From Alviniconcha marisindica (lineage: Eukaryota; Mollusca; Gastropoda; Provannidae), in the NCBI GenBank assembly GCA_018857735.1, contig JABMCL010002848.1, positions 287,501 to 351,500 on the forward strand: DNA of 64,000 bases, written 5' to 3'. Under the pieces are notes generated by a model, which had not been told where the DNA came from, searched no databases, and saw only the letters and a program-made list of their open reading frames with translations. The position numbers and the translations under genes were made by a program. Positions 35,801 through 44,686 of the stretch are shown piece by piece; within the stretch, counting starts at the first letter, position 1, and every line of letters begins with the position of its first letter.

Positions 35801-38704
35801 CAGTGTGACAAATGACCATGGTGACAAGGCCAGGTTGCACAGCTCGGGGACAAAATCCAACAACATGAGGACTAAAGTCGATGCTGTGGTGGTGAAATCT
35901 GAAAGTGTATTGTCCCATGATGTGAAACAGGAAAAAGAGGGAGTCAGGCACAAACATCACAGGCCATCGCTGCCAACCCGGACAAGCAAAAGGGAGCGCC
36001 GGAGGTCAGGCCAGAGTGTATCCAGCACTGAAGTGTATGACTACAGCAGATCTGAACCTTCCGGCAAGCCCGTGGATATTCCAGGCTGCCCGGAAGCAGT
36101 TGGAGACAGCAAAGCAGTTGTGACATCTCAGGTAGAGGCTGAAAGTCCTGCACTGTCCTCGCCCTTGTCATCCAGAAGACGAGAAAGGAGAGGTAAATAC
36201 AAATCAGAAAAAGTGAAAGCAGACGAAGCTAGACGGGCAGAGGCCGGTGAGCTCTCCAGTGAGCCGCCCTCCGATGATCGTCATCGGCGAAAAGGCAGCC
36301 ATCGTTCAGGAGAAGTAGGTGAGCGTTCCAATATATTTGAGTCTTTAGAGCGGCATTGTCAGGAAGGCAGCTACGAGGTGGCTGAGCCGACCAAACTGTC
36401 AGAGCCTTCCGATCGCCAGTGGTTGTCATCAGACTGGCATCGTAAGCTCACCAGTCTGGTTGGGGATGTTGCTGAACATGCTAAAATACCTGAGTCTGCC
36501 CAGTCCCACCAACCCTCAGACCAGAGTCCAAGCAGAATTCCTGTGGTTGGAAACGATCACTCAGATCAGTCCAAAGCATCTCATGGTTGCGAGTCGTCGG
36601 GCAGGGAGAAAAAAAGGGGACACGATGTGGGAGAGGTGGGTGAAGCTTCGGATTCAATGGAGTCATTAGATCGCCAGAGCCGCAAAAGCCGTCATCTGGT
36701 TGCGGAGGCACCTGAGCCTTCCGTTTCCGTTGCATCTGCAGAACATCGTGGAAGAAAGAGGCACCAGGTAGGAGATTTGGTTGACCGGGCCAGCATGCTG
36801 GAGTTGTCACAGAGACATCAACGAAAAAGCAGCCTTGCGGATGGGGAAAGTGACACCCCTGAACATACAGACAGACATCGACAGAAGGGTAGCCATGGGG
36901 TAAGGGAAAGCACCACTCCTGAACATACAGACAGACATCTGCGGAAAAGCAGCCTTGAGGATGGGGAGAGCACCACTCCCGAACATCCAGACAGGCATCG
37001 ACGGAAGAGTAGCCTTGTTGATGGGGAGAGCAGCACTCCCGAACATCCAGACAGGCAACGACGGAAGAGTAGCCTTGTTGATGGGGAGAGCAGCACTCCC
37101 GAACATCCAGACAGGCACGACGGAAGAGTAGCCTTGTTGATGGGGAGAGCAGCACTCCCGAACATCCAGACAGGCAACGACGGAAGAGTAGCCTTGTTGA
37201 TGGGGAGAGCAGCACTCCCGAACATCCAGACAGGCAACGACGGAAGAGTAGCCTTGTTGATGGGGAGAGCAGCACTCCCGAACATCCAGACAGGCAACGA
37301 CGGAAGAGTAGCCTTGTTGATGGGGAGAGCAGCACTCCCGAACATCCAGACAGGCAACGACGGAAGAGTAGCCTTGTTGATGGGGAGAGCACCACTCCCG
37401 AACATCCAGACAGGCATCGACGGAAGAGTAGCCTTGTTGATGGGGAGAGCACCACTCCTGAACATCCAGACAGGCATCGACGGAAAGGCAGCCATGGGGT
37501 CGGGGAAAGTGCCACTCTCAAGCGCACTGAGAGGCATCGACGAAAAAGCAGCCATGAGGCACGACTGAAGTTGAGCAAGGTGCTGACAGCCGTGGATGGT
37601 TCGTCTGATGATGACTTTGAGCCATCCAAACCCATGGCAGCCACGTTTCCCCTGCGGCAGCGACATGAACGACTCAGCAAGAAATGTTCCATCAAACGAC
37701 GCACCAAAGATGTGGACTTGTCTGAAGAAACGAGCGAGGATGAAGATGCGGAGGAGAGAAGTGAGGGCAGAGGTTCTTTCCGATCTCGGCACAGAAAACG
37801 GTCTGAGTCGCACAACTCTCTGGATAGCTCTTCTTCCAGAACACGCACAGGGGGTCTCCGTCCTGAGCTAAGCAAGTTATTGAAGCCATCAGACTTGATA
37901 GTGGAGGCTGACGTCATCAAACGCGTGGAGAACAGCTTCCTCAGGCGCTACAGACATGGCAAGCGGCATTCGCTGGCCAACGGGGTTGCGGACAACAAGC
38001 AGAGGAAGATCGACTCCTTTCTGAAGAACTCTAACAAAAGGCCAGGATCCACAGGCGACAAGATCAGGCTAGCAGAGAAATCTCCGTCCAAGAACCGGGT
38101 GCTGAATGAAATCACGGCAGAGAAGAGTGGCAACTTTGAGAACCACCTGTTTGGGGCGCACTGCACGCCTCGGGGAAGCCTGAGTGGCTACAAGATCCCC
38201 AAGAAGAATGGTAGTCAGTCGTCCACAGCCCAAACGCCCTCCAGCCCCATGCACAATGTCCCGTCCTCCGGGGGCATCTTTGGCATGGGTGCAGAGTTTC
38301 GCAGTTTCAGGTCCGAGGCAGCCGCCGGTTCACCTCGCCTGCGTCGACGAGGGGAAGTTGGCGGGGAGGAAAGGGCACAGAGGAAGTGTGTGAGTGCGGC
38401 CGGTGGTGGCAGTGACCTTGAAACCGCCTCTGTCATCAGCACAGAGCAATGCGAAGCCAGCCAGTTCAGCATGGACAACTGTCGTGGCTATCGCTCCCAG
38501 TCCCCATCCAGCGAGGCCAGCACCGCCCACGCGCGTCACTCAGACTCGAGGGAGAGCACCCCGCGCCGCTTCACTCGCAGCCAGCTGGCGGAGGACATGG
38601 TGGAGAACTCTCCGTCCCCACACAGCGTCGCCGGCAGCAACAGCAGTGGCAGCAAGATGAAACTTCGGGAAGGCTTGTTGAAGGCTTCGCAGTTCTCCTG
38701 CTGA
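16411..38704 (+). CDS. JADE: Jade-family PHD finger protein (HBO1 complex scaffold), 16 coding exons, frameshifted in the last exon
   Basis: Jade proteins scaffold the HBO1/KAT7 histone acetyltransferase complex (with ING4/5 and MEAF6) in the nucleus and read histone H3 tails. I joined 16 exons with GT-AG borders and consistent phases. The order is: basic N-terminus; EPL1-like region (about 70-210) with [12 protein letters not shown] and [18 protein letters not shown]1 as C4HC3 (C233, C236, C250, C253, H258, C261, C274, C277); extended PHD (C285 to YCPKH at 394-398); helices [13 protein letters not shown] and [18 protein letters not shown]; then a long charged tail with a [10 protein letters not shown] motif also found near Jade C-termini. 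The start ATG at 16411 follows an in-frame TGA at 16372. If uninterrupted, the protein would be about 1871 residues, far longer than vertebrate Jade-1 (about 840) but shorter than fly rhinoceros. As given, a one-base deletion near 37117 stops it at about 1492. Confidence 0.95.
16998..17075 (+). CDS. JADE: Jade exon 2
   Basis: Acceptor TGTGCAG, donor GTGAGT. Encodes a Ser/Lys-rich then acidic stretch ([15 protein letters not shown]). Both junctions are phase 1. The following intron carries the piggyBac insertion. Confidence 0.75.
17324..18659 (+). mobile_element. Internally deleted piggyBac DNA transposon in Jade intron 2
   Basis: A TTAA at 17320-17323 and another at 18660-18663 flank the element, the duplicated target expected for piggyBac. 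Terminal inverted repeats are visible: the left end reads CCCAATGCCGCTCG and the right end reverse-complements to CCCAATGCCACTCG (13 of 14 match). The 1336-bp body encodes only the N- and C-terminal parts of a piggyBac-type transposase, so it cannot be autonomous. It lies in the same orientation as Jade and carries its own AATAAA near 18378. Confidence 0.93.
17579..18110 (+). pseudogene. PiggyBac transposase remnant: N-terminus joined out of frame to the C-terminal cysteine-rich domain
   Basis: Frame one (17579-17851, 90 residues) starts [20 protein letters not shown], an acidic N-terminus typical of PGBD4-like transposases. Frame two, shifted by one base and open to 18110, carries a C-terminal zinc-binding domain: CSVC, then [14 protein letters not shown] and FHQQF. 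The DDD catalytic core of several hundred residues between them is missing, and the join lies near 17790-17840. The two frames overlap by 68 bases. It is not catalytically competent. Whether the DNA-binding tail is still expressed cannot be judged. Confidence 0.85.
19803..19873 (+). CDS. JADE: Jade exon 3
   Basis: Acceptor TTTTCAG, donor GTAATG. Encodes [16 protein letters not shown], leading into the conserved LFRKDL motif of exon 4; ends in phase 0. Confidence 0.8.
20408..20565 (+). CDS. JADE: Jade exon 4 (EPL1-like region)
   Basis: Encodes [15 protein letters not shown] and [16 protein letters not shown], strongly Jade-like. Donor GTGAGTGGGG after GACGTCAA, phase 2. The 3' part of this exon and its donor recur about four times downstream. 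Confidence 0.95.
20566..21060 (+). repeat. Decayed tandem copies of the Jade exon 4 end plus its donor
   Basis: The exon segment GAGTGGGAGAAGGGAGTGCA (20505-20524) recurs in altered form near 20625, 20743, 20858 and 20991, a period near 120 bp. Each copy is followed by a counterpart of GTCAAGTGAGTGGGGGGCT; the second copy keeps that donor block exactly (20683-20701). A poly-G tract lies in the first spacer. Confidence 0.9.
21329..21367 (+). CDS. JADE: Jade exon 5 (39 bp)
   Basis: Short exon bounded by TTCCAG and GTAAGT. Encodes [12 protein letters not shown] and keeps phase from exon 4 to exon 6 (2 to 2), so it could be skipped without frame loss. Confidence 0.85.
21765..22335 (+). repeat. 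About 60-bp tandem array before the exon 6 acceptor
   Basis: About nine imperfect units with ACCTTGATGCTGTGTAAATG and CAGTTACCCTGAT. The last units grade into the real acceptor: ACCTTGAAGTGCAGGCTGCG near 22268 parallels ACTTTAATATGCAGGCCGCA at 22333-22352. The array may therefore derive from the acceptor and the first bases of exon 6. Confidence 0.8.
22347..22507 (+). CDS. JADE: Jade exon 6
   Basis: Acceptor ATGCAG, donor GTGGGT. Encodes [19 protein letters not shown], equivalent to the vertebrate Jade segment with RYDLNDMDAAWLE. Ends in phase 1. Confidence 0.95.
22981..23039 (+). CDS. JADE: Jade exon 7
   Basis: Acceptor TCCCCAG, donor GTGTGT. Encodes [15 protein letters not shown], the helix before PHD1. 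Ends in phase 0. Confidence 0.95.
23091..23483 (+). repeat. 66-bp minisatellite after exon 7
   Basis: About six units with ACTACCTGTGACCGTATTGG and AAATGCAGCCTG, beginning about 50 bases after the exon 7 donor. Confidence 0.9.
23590..23830 (+). repeat. GACT-rich tandem repeat
   Basis: About four units of CTTGAATGTGGCTGATAAAG separated by GACTGACTGA stretches. Confidence 0.85.
24173..24262 (+). CDS. JADE: Jade exon 8 (start of PHD1)
   Basis: Acceptor TGCACAG, donor GTGAGC. Encodes [20 protein letters not shown], holding the first two zinc ligands of PHD1. Confidence 0.95.
24795..24857 (+). CDS. JADE: Jade exon 9 (PHD1 core)
   Basis: Acceptor TTTCCAG, donor GTCAGT. Encodes [14 protein letters not shown] with ligands three to five of PHD1; both ends phase 0. 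Confidence 0.95.
25918..26036 (+). CDS. JADE: Jade exon 10 (end of PHD1, start of extended PHD)
   Basis: Acceptor GTTGCAG, donor GTACTC. Encodes [12 protein letters not shown], completing PHD1, then [15 protein letters not shown], starting the second zinc module. Its 3' end plus donor is duplicated twice downstream. Ends in phase 2. Confidence 0.95.
26090..26360 (+). repeat. Two tandem copies of the Jade exon 10 end plus its donor
   Basis: The exon segment beginning CTGCATGCTCTGTCCCAAGG (25992) recurs at 26123 and, degenerated, at 26261. The copy at 26123 repeats the exon end, the donor and about 65 intron bases almost perfectly, including a poly-C tract. The third copy is more diverged. Confidence 0.95.
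26755..26880 (+). repeat. Dispersed repeat also found beside SCOC exon 4
   Basis: TGCCAGGTGAGAGTT and neighbouring blocks match 46905-47015 in order (GTACCTTT, CATGCCAGGTGAGAGTT, GTCTCTG, CTGTGAC-like). Confidence 0.65.
26910..27015 (+). CDS. JADE: Jade exon 11 (extended PHD)
   Basis: Acceptor TTTTCAG, donor GTGAGT. Encodes [17 protein letters not shown] and [13 protein letters not shown], almost identical to vertebrate Jade. The donor starts a 32-bp tandem array. Confidence 0.97.
27016..27302 (+). repeat. 32-bp array starting with the exon 11 donor
   Basis: About nine units of GTGAGTAGACTGACCTCTGC followed by TCTGAAGGGGCA. The first unit is the authentic donor, and most later units retain CAGTGAGTAGACTG, each a good match to a splice donor. 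Confidence 0.95.
27678..27851 (+). CDS. JADE: Jade exon 12 (second PHD)
   Basis: Acceptor CTTTCAG, donor GTTAGC. Encodes [20 protein letters not shown] and [10 protein letters not shown] with zinc ligands of the extended PHD. Confidence 0.97.
27860..27930 (+). repeat. 21-bp tandem repeat close to the exon 12 donor
   Basis: Three units of TTTGGTGGGGTAGATGTTG starting about 20 bases after the donor. Confidence 0.85.
28060..28260 (+). repeat. Decayed about 50-bp tandem repeat
   Basis: About four diverged units around TGTTTAGGGCTTG and AAACATGT blocks before exon 13. Confidence 0.6.
28319..28455 (+). CDS. JADE: Jade exon 13
   Basis: Acceptor CCAACAG, donor GTAAGT. Starts AYCPKH, the final zinc ligands, then a Ser/Pro/Lys-rich linker ([16 protein letters not shown]). 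Ends in phase 2. Confidence 0.95.
28520..28735 (+). repeat. Decayed about 35-45-bp tandem repeat after exon 13
   Basis: Roughly six diverged units around GTTGAAATTGGTCAGAG and similar blocks, starting about 65 bases after the donor. Confidence 0.6.
29970..30300 (+). repeat. Decayed tandem copies of the exon 14 acceptor and exon start
   Basis: Three units (near 29975, 30103 and 30216) resemble the real junction at 30339-30420. The exon phrase GGAGTTCTACAGCGTGGTGG appears as GAGTTGTACAGTGTAGTG and GAGTTCTACAGTGTAGTG; the intron phrase CTGACTGCCTTTGTTATTGG appears as CTGACCTTGTTGTTGG. Period near 120 bp. Confidence 0.88.
30362..30482 (+). CDS. JADE: Jade exon 14
   Basis: Acceptor TTGGTAG, donor GTCAGG. 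Encodes [17 protein letters not shown] and VYWQLKRK, matching Jade helices after the PHD pair. The acceptor and exon start are echoed in decayed upstream copies. Confidence 0.95.
30490..31035 (+). repeat. 38-bp minisatellite directly after the exon 14 donor
   Basis: About 14 nearly identical 38-bp units (GTCATCTTCTGTCTGTATTG and CATCCACCTTTCTTTTGT). One unit near 30618 lacks one base. The units keep three frames open for over 400 codons, which is a repeat effect inside an intron. Confidence 0.97.
31036..31665 (+). repeat. Degenerate extension of the 38-bp array
   Basis: The same pyrimidine-rich phrase (TGTCGCCTTCTGTCTGTATC and relatives) continues in diverged form, suggesting an older array edge. 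Confidence 0.75.
31901..32513. mobile_element. MITE-like element with about 40-bp terminal inverted repeats
   Basis: The left end AAGCCCCTTCTTAACTTGG pairs with the right end, whose reverse complement is AAGCCCGTTCTTAATTGGG; similarity continues for about 40 bp through ATGTTTGTTC and ATTGTTTTGTTTG. TA dinucleotides flank both ends (31899-31900 and 32514-32515). No transposase is present. TA duplication fits Tc1/mariner-like families, but this is inference. Confidence 0.75.
32690..33924 (+). repeat. Tandem array leading into the exon 15 acceptor
   Basis: About 1.2 kb of GTGCTGATTCACTGTGTGTG and GACTCACTGTGCCTGTGCTG units with variable TG stretches. The authentic acceptor GTCTGTGCTGACAG is formed from the last unit. 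Confidence 0.92.
33925..34050 (+). CDS. JADE: Jade exon 15
   Basis: Acceptor GCTGACAG, donor GTCAGT. Encodes [16 protein letters not shown] and [14 protein letters not shown]. The acceptor is the last unit of a long tandem array. Confidence 0.95.
34312..34495 (+). repeat. About 48-bp tandem repeat in the last Jade intron
   Basis: About four units with CACTGGGTATTTTAAAACAA and GCTTGTAATTTGTATCAC. Confidence 0.85.
34650..37117 (+). CDS. JADE: Jade exon 16, part before the frame break
   Basis: Starts [19 protein letters not shown] after acceptor GGGCAG, then acidic Glu-rich, basic and Ser-rich low-complexity sequence without recognised domains. From about 36830 it becomes a tandem array of about 20-residue units like [20 protein letters not shown]. 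Near 37117 one base is missing (CAGGCA-CGACGG against CAGGCAACGACGG in other units). The shifted frame stays open through the array only because the units are 60 bp, and stops at 37566-37568. Confidence 0.9.
36830..37530 (+). repeat. 60-bp coding minisatellite in Jade exon 16
   Basis: About 11-12 units of 60 bp. Four consecutive units (37141-37380) are identical base for base, while the outer units differ at several sites. The encoded 20-residue unit is basic and serine-rich. Confidence 0.95.
37118..38704 (+). CDS. JADE: Jade exon 16, part after the frame break, to the natural stop
   Basis: In the frame that restores the repeat reading ([17 protein letters not shown]), this part is open to TGA at 38702-38704. 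It contains [15 protein letters not shown], resembling the Jade C-terminal GFRIPKK motif, and ends [13 protein letters not shown]. Conservation of the C-terminal motif implies that the two parts were one reading frame. Confidence 0.9.
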   Translation, partial: RRKSSLVDGESSTPEHPDRQRRKSSLVDGESSTPEHPDRQRRKSSLVDGESSTPEHPDRQRRKSSLVDGESSTPEHPDRQRRKSSLVDGESTTPEHPDRHRRKSSLVDGESTTPEHPDRHRRKGSHGVGESATLKRTERHRRKSSHEARLKLSKVLTAVDGSSDDDFEPSKPMAATFPLRQRHERLSKKCSIKRRTKDVDLSEETSEDEDAEERSEGRGSFRSRHRKRSESHNSLDSSSSRTRTGGLRPELSKLLKPSDLIVEADVIKRVENSFLRRYRHGKRHSLANGVADNKQRKIDSFLKNSNKRPGSTGDKIRLAEKSPSKNRVLNEITAEKSGNFENHLFGAHCTPRGSLSGYKIPKKNGSQSSTAQTPSSPMHNVPSSGGIFGMGAEFRSFRSEAAAGSPRLRRRGEVGGEERAQRKCVSAAGGGSDLETASVISTEQCEASQFSMDNCRGYRSQSPSSEASTAHARHSDSRESTPRRFTRSQLAEDMVENSPSPHSVAGSNSSGSKMKLREGLLKASQFSC

Positions 38705-40515
38705 CAGCAAGCTTTGGCTAGTTTCACTGACCCTCTTGGAATCGGAATCTAGTCTTGAGCAATGGATTAGGTTACTGACTGATGAGGGGTGGGGAGTGGG
38801 TTAGTTTGGGATTGATTTTTTATTGATGCGGGTCATTACTGATTGTGTTGATGGGAGTTGAGTGGCACTGGCAGTTGACCAACAGTCTGTTTTGACATGT
38901 TCACCCTCCAAGTTTGATCATGCACTCCTGTTTCCTTTGGAAACTAACTCATAGATGGGAATCTTTTCTCTCTTTTTTGCCAGTACTTAGAGAAAAAAGA
39001 AAGGGCATTTACATTAAACCCACGGTACTTGAAAACTGGGTTGGAGGGTATAATTTGCTAAAAGAACTTGAAAGCCCGCCTTCCGTATTACTTTCCAGCA
39101 GGCCACCACATGGACTGGTGGAATGCCTGGTGTAATTTCCCTCCTTTGATAGTTGTCTCTCATCAGTGAACAGGTGCCGTTACTTATTGTAAACGTTCTC
39201 TTACCTTGTGGCCAAACATGGCAGCCGCTCTTCAGTTTTTTTTACACAGAATGTAGTTAATTTCTGATGTTCTGATTGGCTGAGGCTATCCAGGTGATTG
39301 GCAGCTGGAGTTACCTCTTAAGAATAAGACTTGGGAGTGCATCACGGTGCCCCGCCCCATAGCCCTTGGGGCTTATCCCCGGGTGGGCTGCATAACAGTG
39401 ATCGTTATGAGCTGTGTAGGACTTGAAAAACAGAATTACAGCAGAAAACTGTGAGGGTCGCGGCCTAAGTTGAACATGTGCGCAGACAGTGCTGGTGGAC
39501 TGCCACTGTGGTGAAATTGAAGGCCTCCCAAATGGCTCCCAAATGACCCAGTTGAGTTGTTGGTTGTTGACAAGTTCCACTGTTGCTGAGGTGCTCAATT
39601 CTTTTTCTCTTCTTTTTTCGTTTTTTAAATGAAAGGAACTTACATTTTACAAGTGGGATTTACATGTGTAAGTGTAATCTTGTCAAGAAGCGGAATATGG
39701 ATTTTGGTGGGGGGTGGGAGTGGGGCGGAACTGTCCCAGATCTAGACTGCCAGCTCCTTGGCTGTGTCAGTCTTCAAACAGCCTCCTTTTTTCTTTTTCT
39801 TTTTGTTTTAGTTTGCTGGAGGAGGTGAAAAAAGAAGTTTGAAATGCCAAAGGAAAACCAGTTTTTGTTGGCATGAGTGTCCGTGCATATGTGCTTTTCA
39901 GCATTTGACAGTCATGGTTTGAATGGTGCATTGGATTCAAAGTCATTTGCTGGAATGAAGGAGTTGTTGTGATTTACATAGAAATGCAGCTGTTCATTAG
40001 TGCAAATGAAAATGTGTGAGTGCGAGTCTTTTCGTCTTTTTGTTTTGGTGGATTGGTGAATCACGCTTAACCATTCACAGAACTTAGGCAGCACAACTTG
40101 GTCTTCTTGTACATTGCTTCTTGCCTGCATGCTATTTATTATTAATCTTGAGTTCCATACTGTAATGAAGATCAATAGTCTGTGGTAGGTCTTTTTAAAA
40201 TAAAGAGCTACGTTGATGCAACAGTATGAAATTAAAGACAAGAAAAACAAAAAGACTGATGGGGTTGGACTTACTAAGTCATTTGTTGCTTTGCTTACAT
40301 TGCTTGGTTACTAGAAATTCTTTTTTTCTTCTTTTTCTCCTTCGTTAAGAGTGGTCATTCATTGCATCTGTTTTTGATTTACTTTTTTTCTTCTTCTTTC
40401 TTTTTAGACGATAGTTTTCTTGTACCTCATGGCAATGCCATTGTAATGTTAATGCTGGGCTGATGATGAACGGAAACATCTGAAGTTGTTTAAACTTTAA
40501 TAAAAGCTTATTGAA
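38705..40515 (+). other. Probable Jade 3'UTR, proximal part
   Basis: No coding potential. AATAAA hexamers lie at 40199-40204 and 40499-40504; the latter is in a context (TTTAATAAAAGC) suitable for polyadenylation. Confidence 0.5.
40499..40504 (+). promoter_or_regulatory. Candidate Jade polyadenylation signal
   Basis: Canonical AATAAA about 1.8 kb after the Jade stop; distal alternative at 42783. Confidence 0.4.
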
Positions 40516-42790
40516 TGCAGACTGGAGAGGGACCGTTAGAAGCAGCGTCTAAAGTGGGCAGCTTAATCTGGTATCAGCAGGGGACAGTGTGGGAGGCGAT
40601 TTAGGTGGTAGCGGCCGTATCAGGGAGTTGTCCAGACAGTCGGGTTTTGCTCCAGTAGGAGTGAGCAGCCTAATTATTTATGTTTAGAAATATTGTAAGG
40701 AGCAGCTACTGCTGTTTCTAGTTTCTGATTTTGAGTAATACGGATGAGAAGCAGCCACAGTCGCAGCCTGTTTGTAATTGGTTGCATTTAGGTGTGTTCC
40801 AGAGGCTGCAGTGACACAGCAGTCAGACAGTCTTCAACACTGAGAAGCAGCGATGAAATAACCTATCAAAGTCTGGCCGCTGTACTTTGAAGAGGAGGCA
40901 GCTCTTTTGTTCACAGCAGGCATAGTGGTTTGGGGAAGGGTTGGTAGGCTGGAGCTATCTTTGTGTAGTTTGACACACCAAAGAAAGCGGTTCCCGGTAT
41001 TGCCTGACTGAGTGAATAATTGAGATTAGGAATTGAACCGGAGGGTTGATTCAGATTGGAAACTGAACCAGAGGGTTGATTCAGATTGGAAACTGAACTA
41101 GTAGGATGATTCAGATTGGAAACTGAACTAGTAGGATGATTTAGATTTGGAAGTGAGGAAGTGGATTAGAATGAATTTCTGATTGAGATGAAAATGGTGG
41201 GCAGAGGTTGCCTGGTTTGGTTACAACTTTTTACTGTTGTAGCTGAAGGGTGCAGTTGTGAATGGTTCAGGGACCTCTAAGAGAGGGAGTTGCGTGCAGT
41301 GTTCGGTAGGGCAGCAGTTTTCACTGCAGAGTTGGCTAACGGGTCTTGTCAGCGTCAGGGAAAGTGCTAAATCATTTCTTGATAAAGATTGTCACAACAT
41401 GTTTTGTCCAACAGGTAGGAAAGACCAAAAGCAAAGCTCAGGGAATGTTTGTCAGAAAGCTCTGTGGGTTATATATTGAATTTAAAAACCAAGTTTCATG
41501 AGTGGTGATCAGTGGAACTGATGTATAAAACAGTTAACTTACTAGCCTTCACCAAACATTGTGGACGAAAAGTCACCCATACTTCCACGTGCATTGTCAT
41601 AACATGCTCAGTTTACATACTTCTTCCATGAAACGTCACGCCTTTGTCAAATAAGCGTCGTCCCACGTGTTCACGCACACACACACACACAAAGAAGGGG
41701 CCATTTTTGGTCAGTAAATCGAAAAGTAAATAAACAACAAAGTTGTACTATACCTAGCTGTATGTTGTGGGCATGAGCACAGCCCTGCTTCAGGGTGGAA
41801 ACCTTGCATGATGTACGTCATGACTGAGCACACCTAGTCCCACACCGTTTCGAGAGGAAACCTCAAGTTGTAGGTGTGAAGTTGCCCGTACCTTTTGGAG
41901 AGGCAGCATTGTTGGTGTTTTTTACATGCTACTTTGAGACTTGTTTGAAGCGGACAGGGAAGTGGGCACACCTACACCATACAGGTAGACCTGGACATGT
42001 ACGGCAATACCCATTTGAATGAAAACCTTGGGTGTACACCCATGGCGTACGACAAGTTTCAAGGCAATGAATGGCAAAGGCTAGACGGACAGGCAAGTGG
42101 TGGCTGTTGATGGCATGAAGTCCATGTGTCCAGTCCTGCTGTTTGACACTCCTGAAACTTGGGCTGGGTTTGGTCATTCATTGTGAAGTCAATCGGCCAT
42201 GTTCAAATGGAGGCCCTTGATTTTAAGCAGTTAGTTTCATTGCTTCTACCTGTTTGACATGACATGTTTTGAGAACTAGGCAAGTTCCTTTAATGATCTG
42301 ACTGGAGGGCATTTCATGGAGTTCCATGGTTCATTGTACTGGATATAAGCATCAGGGGTAACTGTGGACTCGAGTAAAATTTAACAAGTTTGCTCTATGT
42401 GTTTGAATTTTTAAATTTTACTGTCAGAACACGTTTTTATTTGGGGGGAATACGTATGTAAATTATCATGAGGCTTTCTAGGATTACATTTTGTTAGAAT
42501 TTATCTCTTTTTTTCTTCCCAGTATGTTTATGTTTCATGGATATTTTAACATAACTTTTTTGAAGTTTGAGTTTGAGTTCTAAAAGCCTGTATTACTCTT
42601 GGATTATCGGTAGACAGAGGAATTCTTGAGGACAAAAAATGTTCTGACATTGAGTCATTGATGGTCAGGTTTTACAGCATGTATTGTGACAGAGTTGCAT
42701 TGTCACAATATAAGTACAGTTGTATAATGTGTATATATATATTAACACATCATGTATATTAATGAACTTTCTGTGGACTTAAATTAAAGT
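40516..42790 (+). other. Intergenic or distal Jade 3'UTR
   Basis: No gene is seen. A 30-bp tandem repeat occupies about 41030-41150. An ATTAAA at 42783-42788 may end a long 3'UTR form. Confidence 0.35.
41030..41150 (+). repeat. 30-bp tandem repeat
   Basis: About four units of GATTCAGATTGGAAACTGAA. Confidence 0.85.
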
Positions 42791-44686
42791 GCGTGCATTT
42801 TCTTCTGACTCCAATCCAATGTCCTGACTTGTGTGTTTTATTGGTTGACAGCGTCAGTACAGTATTTGCCCTTGTTATGGCATGATGCCATGTTGGCAGT
42901 GGTGACAGCAAAAATTGGGAACATTGAAAATACAATTTGCCTGATCTGTTTAGTTTTGAGTGGTAGCAATGCAGAATTTTGTTCCCACTCTATGGAGTGA
43001 TTTGTGCATGCTGTGCAGTATTTAAAAACAAAATCTTCCCAATTTCTGCTGCCACACTGCCGTCATACCTATCATACATTGCCTGTACAGAATTGCACTA
43101 TTGCTCTTTCAAACATTCACCCAAGTATGCACGTACACATACACACACAGAAACACAGGCACAGACAAATAGCACAGTTTACTCAAGCAGAACATCAACA
43201 CATTAGAATCATCACCATATGATATACACAATGTACAAAGCATGTGCAGATAGTTGCTAAACAAACAAAAACATACACTGGATTTGAAACTCGAAACGAG
43301 CAGGAATAAATAATAAACCACAGTACCTCCAACTTTGGGCCCACTGCTCGTGGCTAAGGAAATGTAGCAAAATGGGGAATTTCCTTCTGGTTTGCAATGG
43401 ACCAGAGATGAGGTCACCAAGGGGACTGAGATGGAAAGTGAGGCTTGGAAGTGTAAGCTACAGAGCAGATGATGAAATTGCTACAAACTTTCAACATTTT
43501 ACATACCCCAGCCTCACCTTCCATCTTGTGATCTGCTCATTAAGAATGACACTTGGGACTGTTTGTGGAGGTAGTGAAGCATCAAGTGAAGAAAGATTTT
43601 TAAACTGCTTTGCTGACTGAAATGATCACTTCACATGTATATTAAAATGGCATGAAAGCATTTCACCAATAATTGTATGGTACAGCTGAGAGTTTTGCAT
43701 CACGATCTGGCTTGATACTCCTTCAGGCCGCCTTTACCTGTAATGGCAGCAGTGCTTACTGGATTGAGACGTGCGTAGGATCTCTGCCAACTGTGCTATC
43801 AGGGATACAGAACATTTGCTGTTGGGTGAACTTTTTCTTCTGGACATTTGGAAAGTCCTGTGAATAGAGTGGCAAGAGATTGTGACAGCATCAAATAGTC
43901 TGTAATAACTTCCCCCAAGTGAAGAATCTCGTGCTTGACTAGTGTTGGTGGGGCGATTTGTTGTCAAGAATCATGGCAAAACATCCTGCTGTTCATGTCA
44001 CCTATCACTTCATGTTGGAAGAGGAGCGGGGAAAATGGAGTTGAATGAACATGGAAAGCAAGATTCCTGGCAGTAGATGAAATATACATGGCTATAATCT
44101 GGTTCACTCCAGGCTTACAAGAGAAATGTTTGAGAGCTCCAGATTTTTAAAAGAGGACCTTACCTCATCCTTGCCACTTTCGGCAGTTGGACAGCTAGCA
44201 AGAAACTATGAATGGGTAGGTTAATAATGAACTCTAACCCATAAGCACATACTGACGGAGGGTGGGGGGTGGGGGGTGTGTGTCGGTTATGTAAGGACAT
44301 TGAAAACTGACTTGCTATTAAAGCATACTGAGTAATAATGTATGCATACTGACCATTGCCTTGCTAATTTAACCAAAACAAAAGAAGGCCGATGTGTATC
44401 ATAGTGAAACAGTTTTACGTTCAGCAATAAATTATTCACAGAAACAAATGGCTGCAGTAGTGAGTGTACTGAGACCAGTGTCAGATCTTTGTGCGAGCAG
44501 TAACAAGGTCAACACAGCTATAATGACACAGAAGAGGACAAACTGCATCTAGGTCAAATTTCACAAACATTTCCTGTTCATTTGCCTCAAACAAGCATGC
44601 AACACCTTCCCTTTCCAACAGAAAATATCCAGCAGAAATGAATGACTAGAAGTATGGCATCAACAAGGCAAAAGTACTGTAAAACA

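Noticed and set aside
36481..37920. Antisense frames of 479 and 331 codons opposite Jade exon 16
   Set aside because: They are shadows of the 60-bp coding repeat; the plus strand has conserved Jade sequence on both sides.
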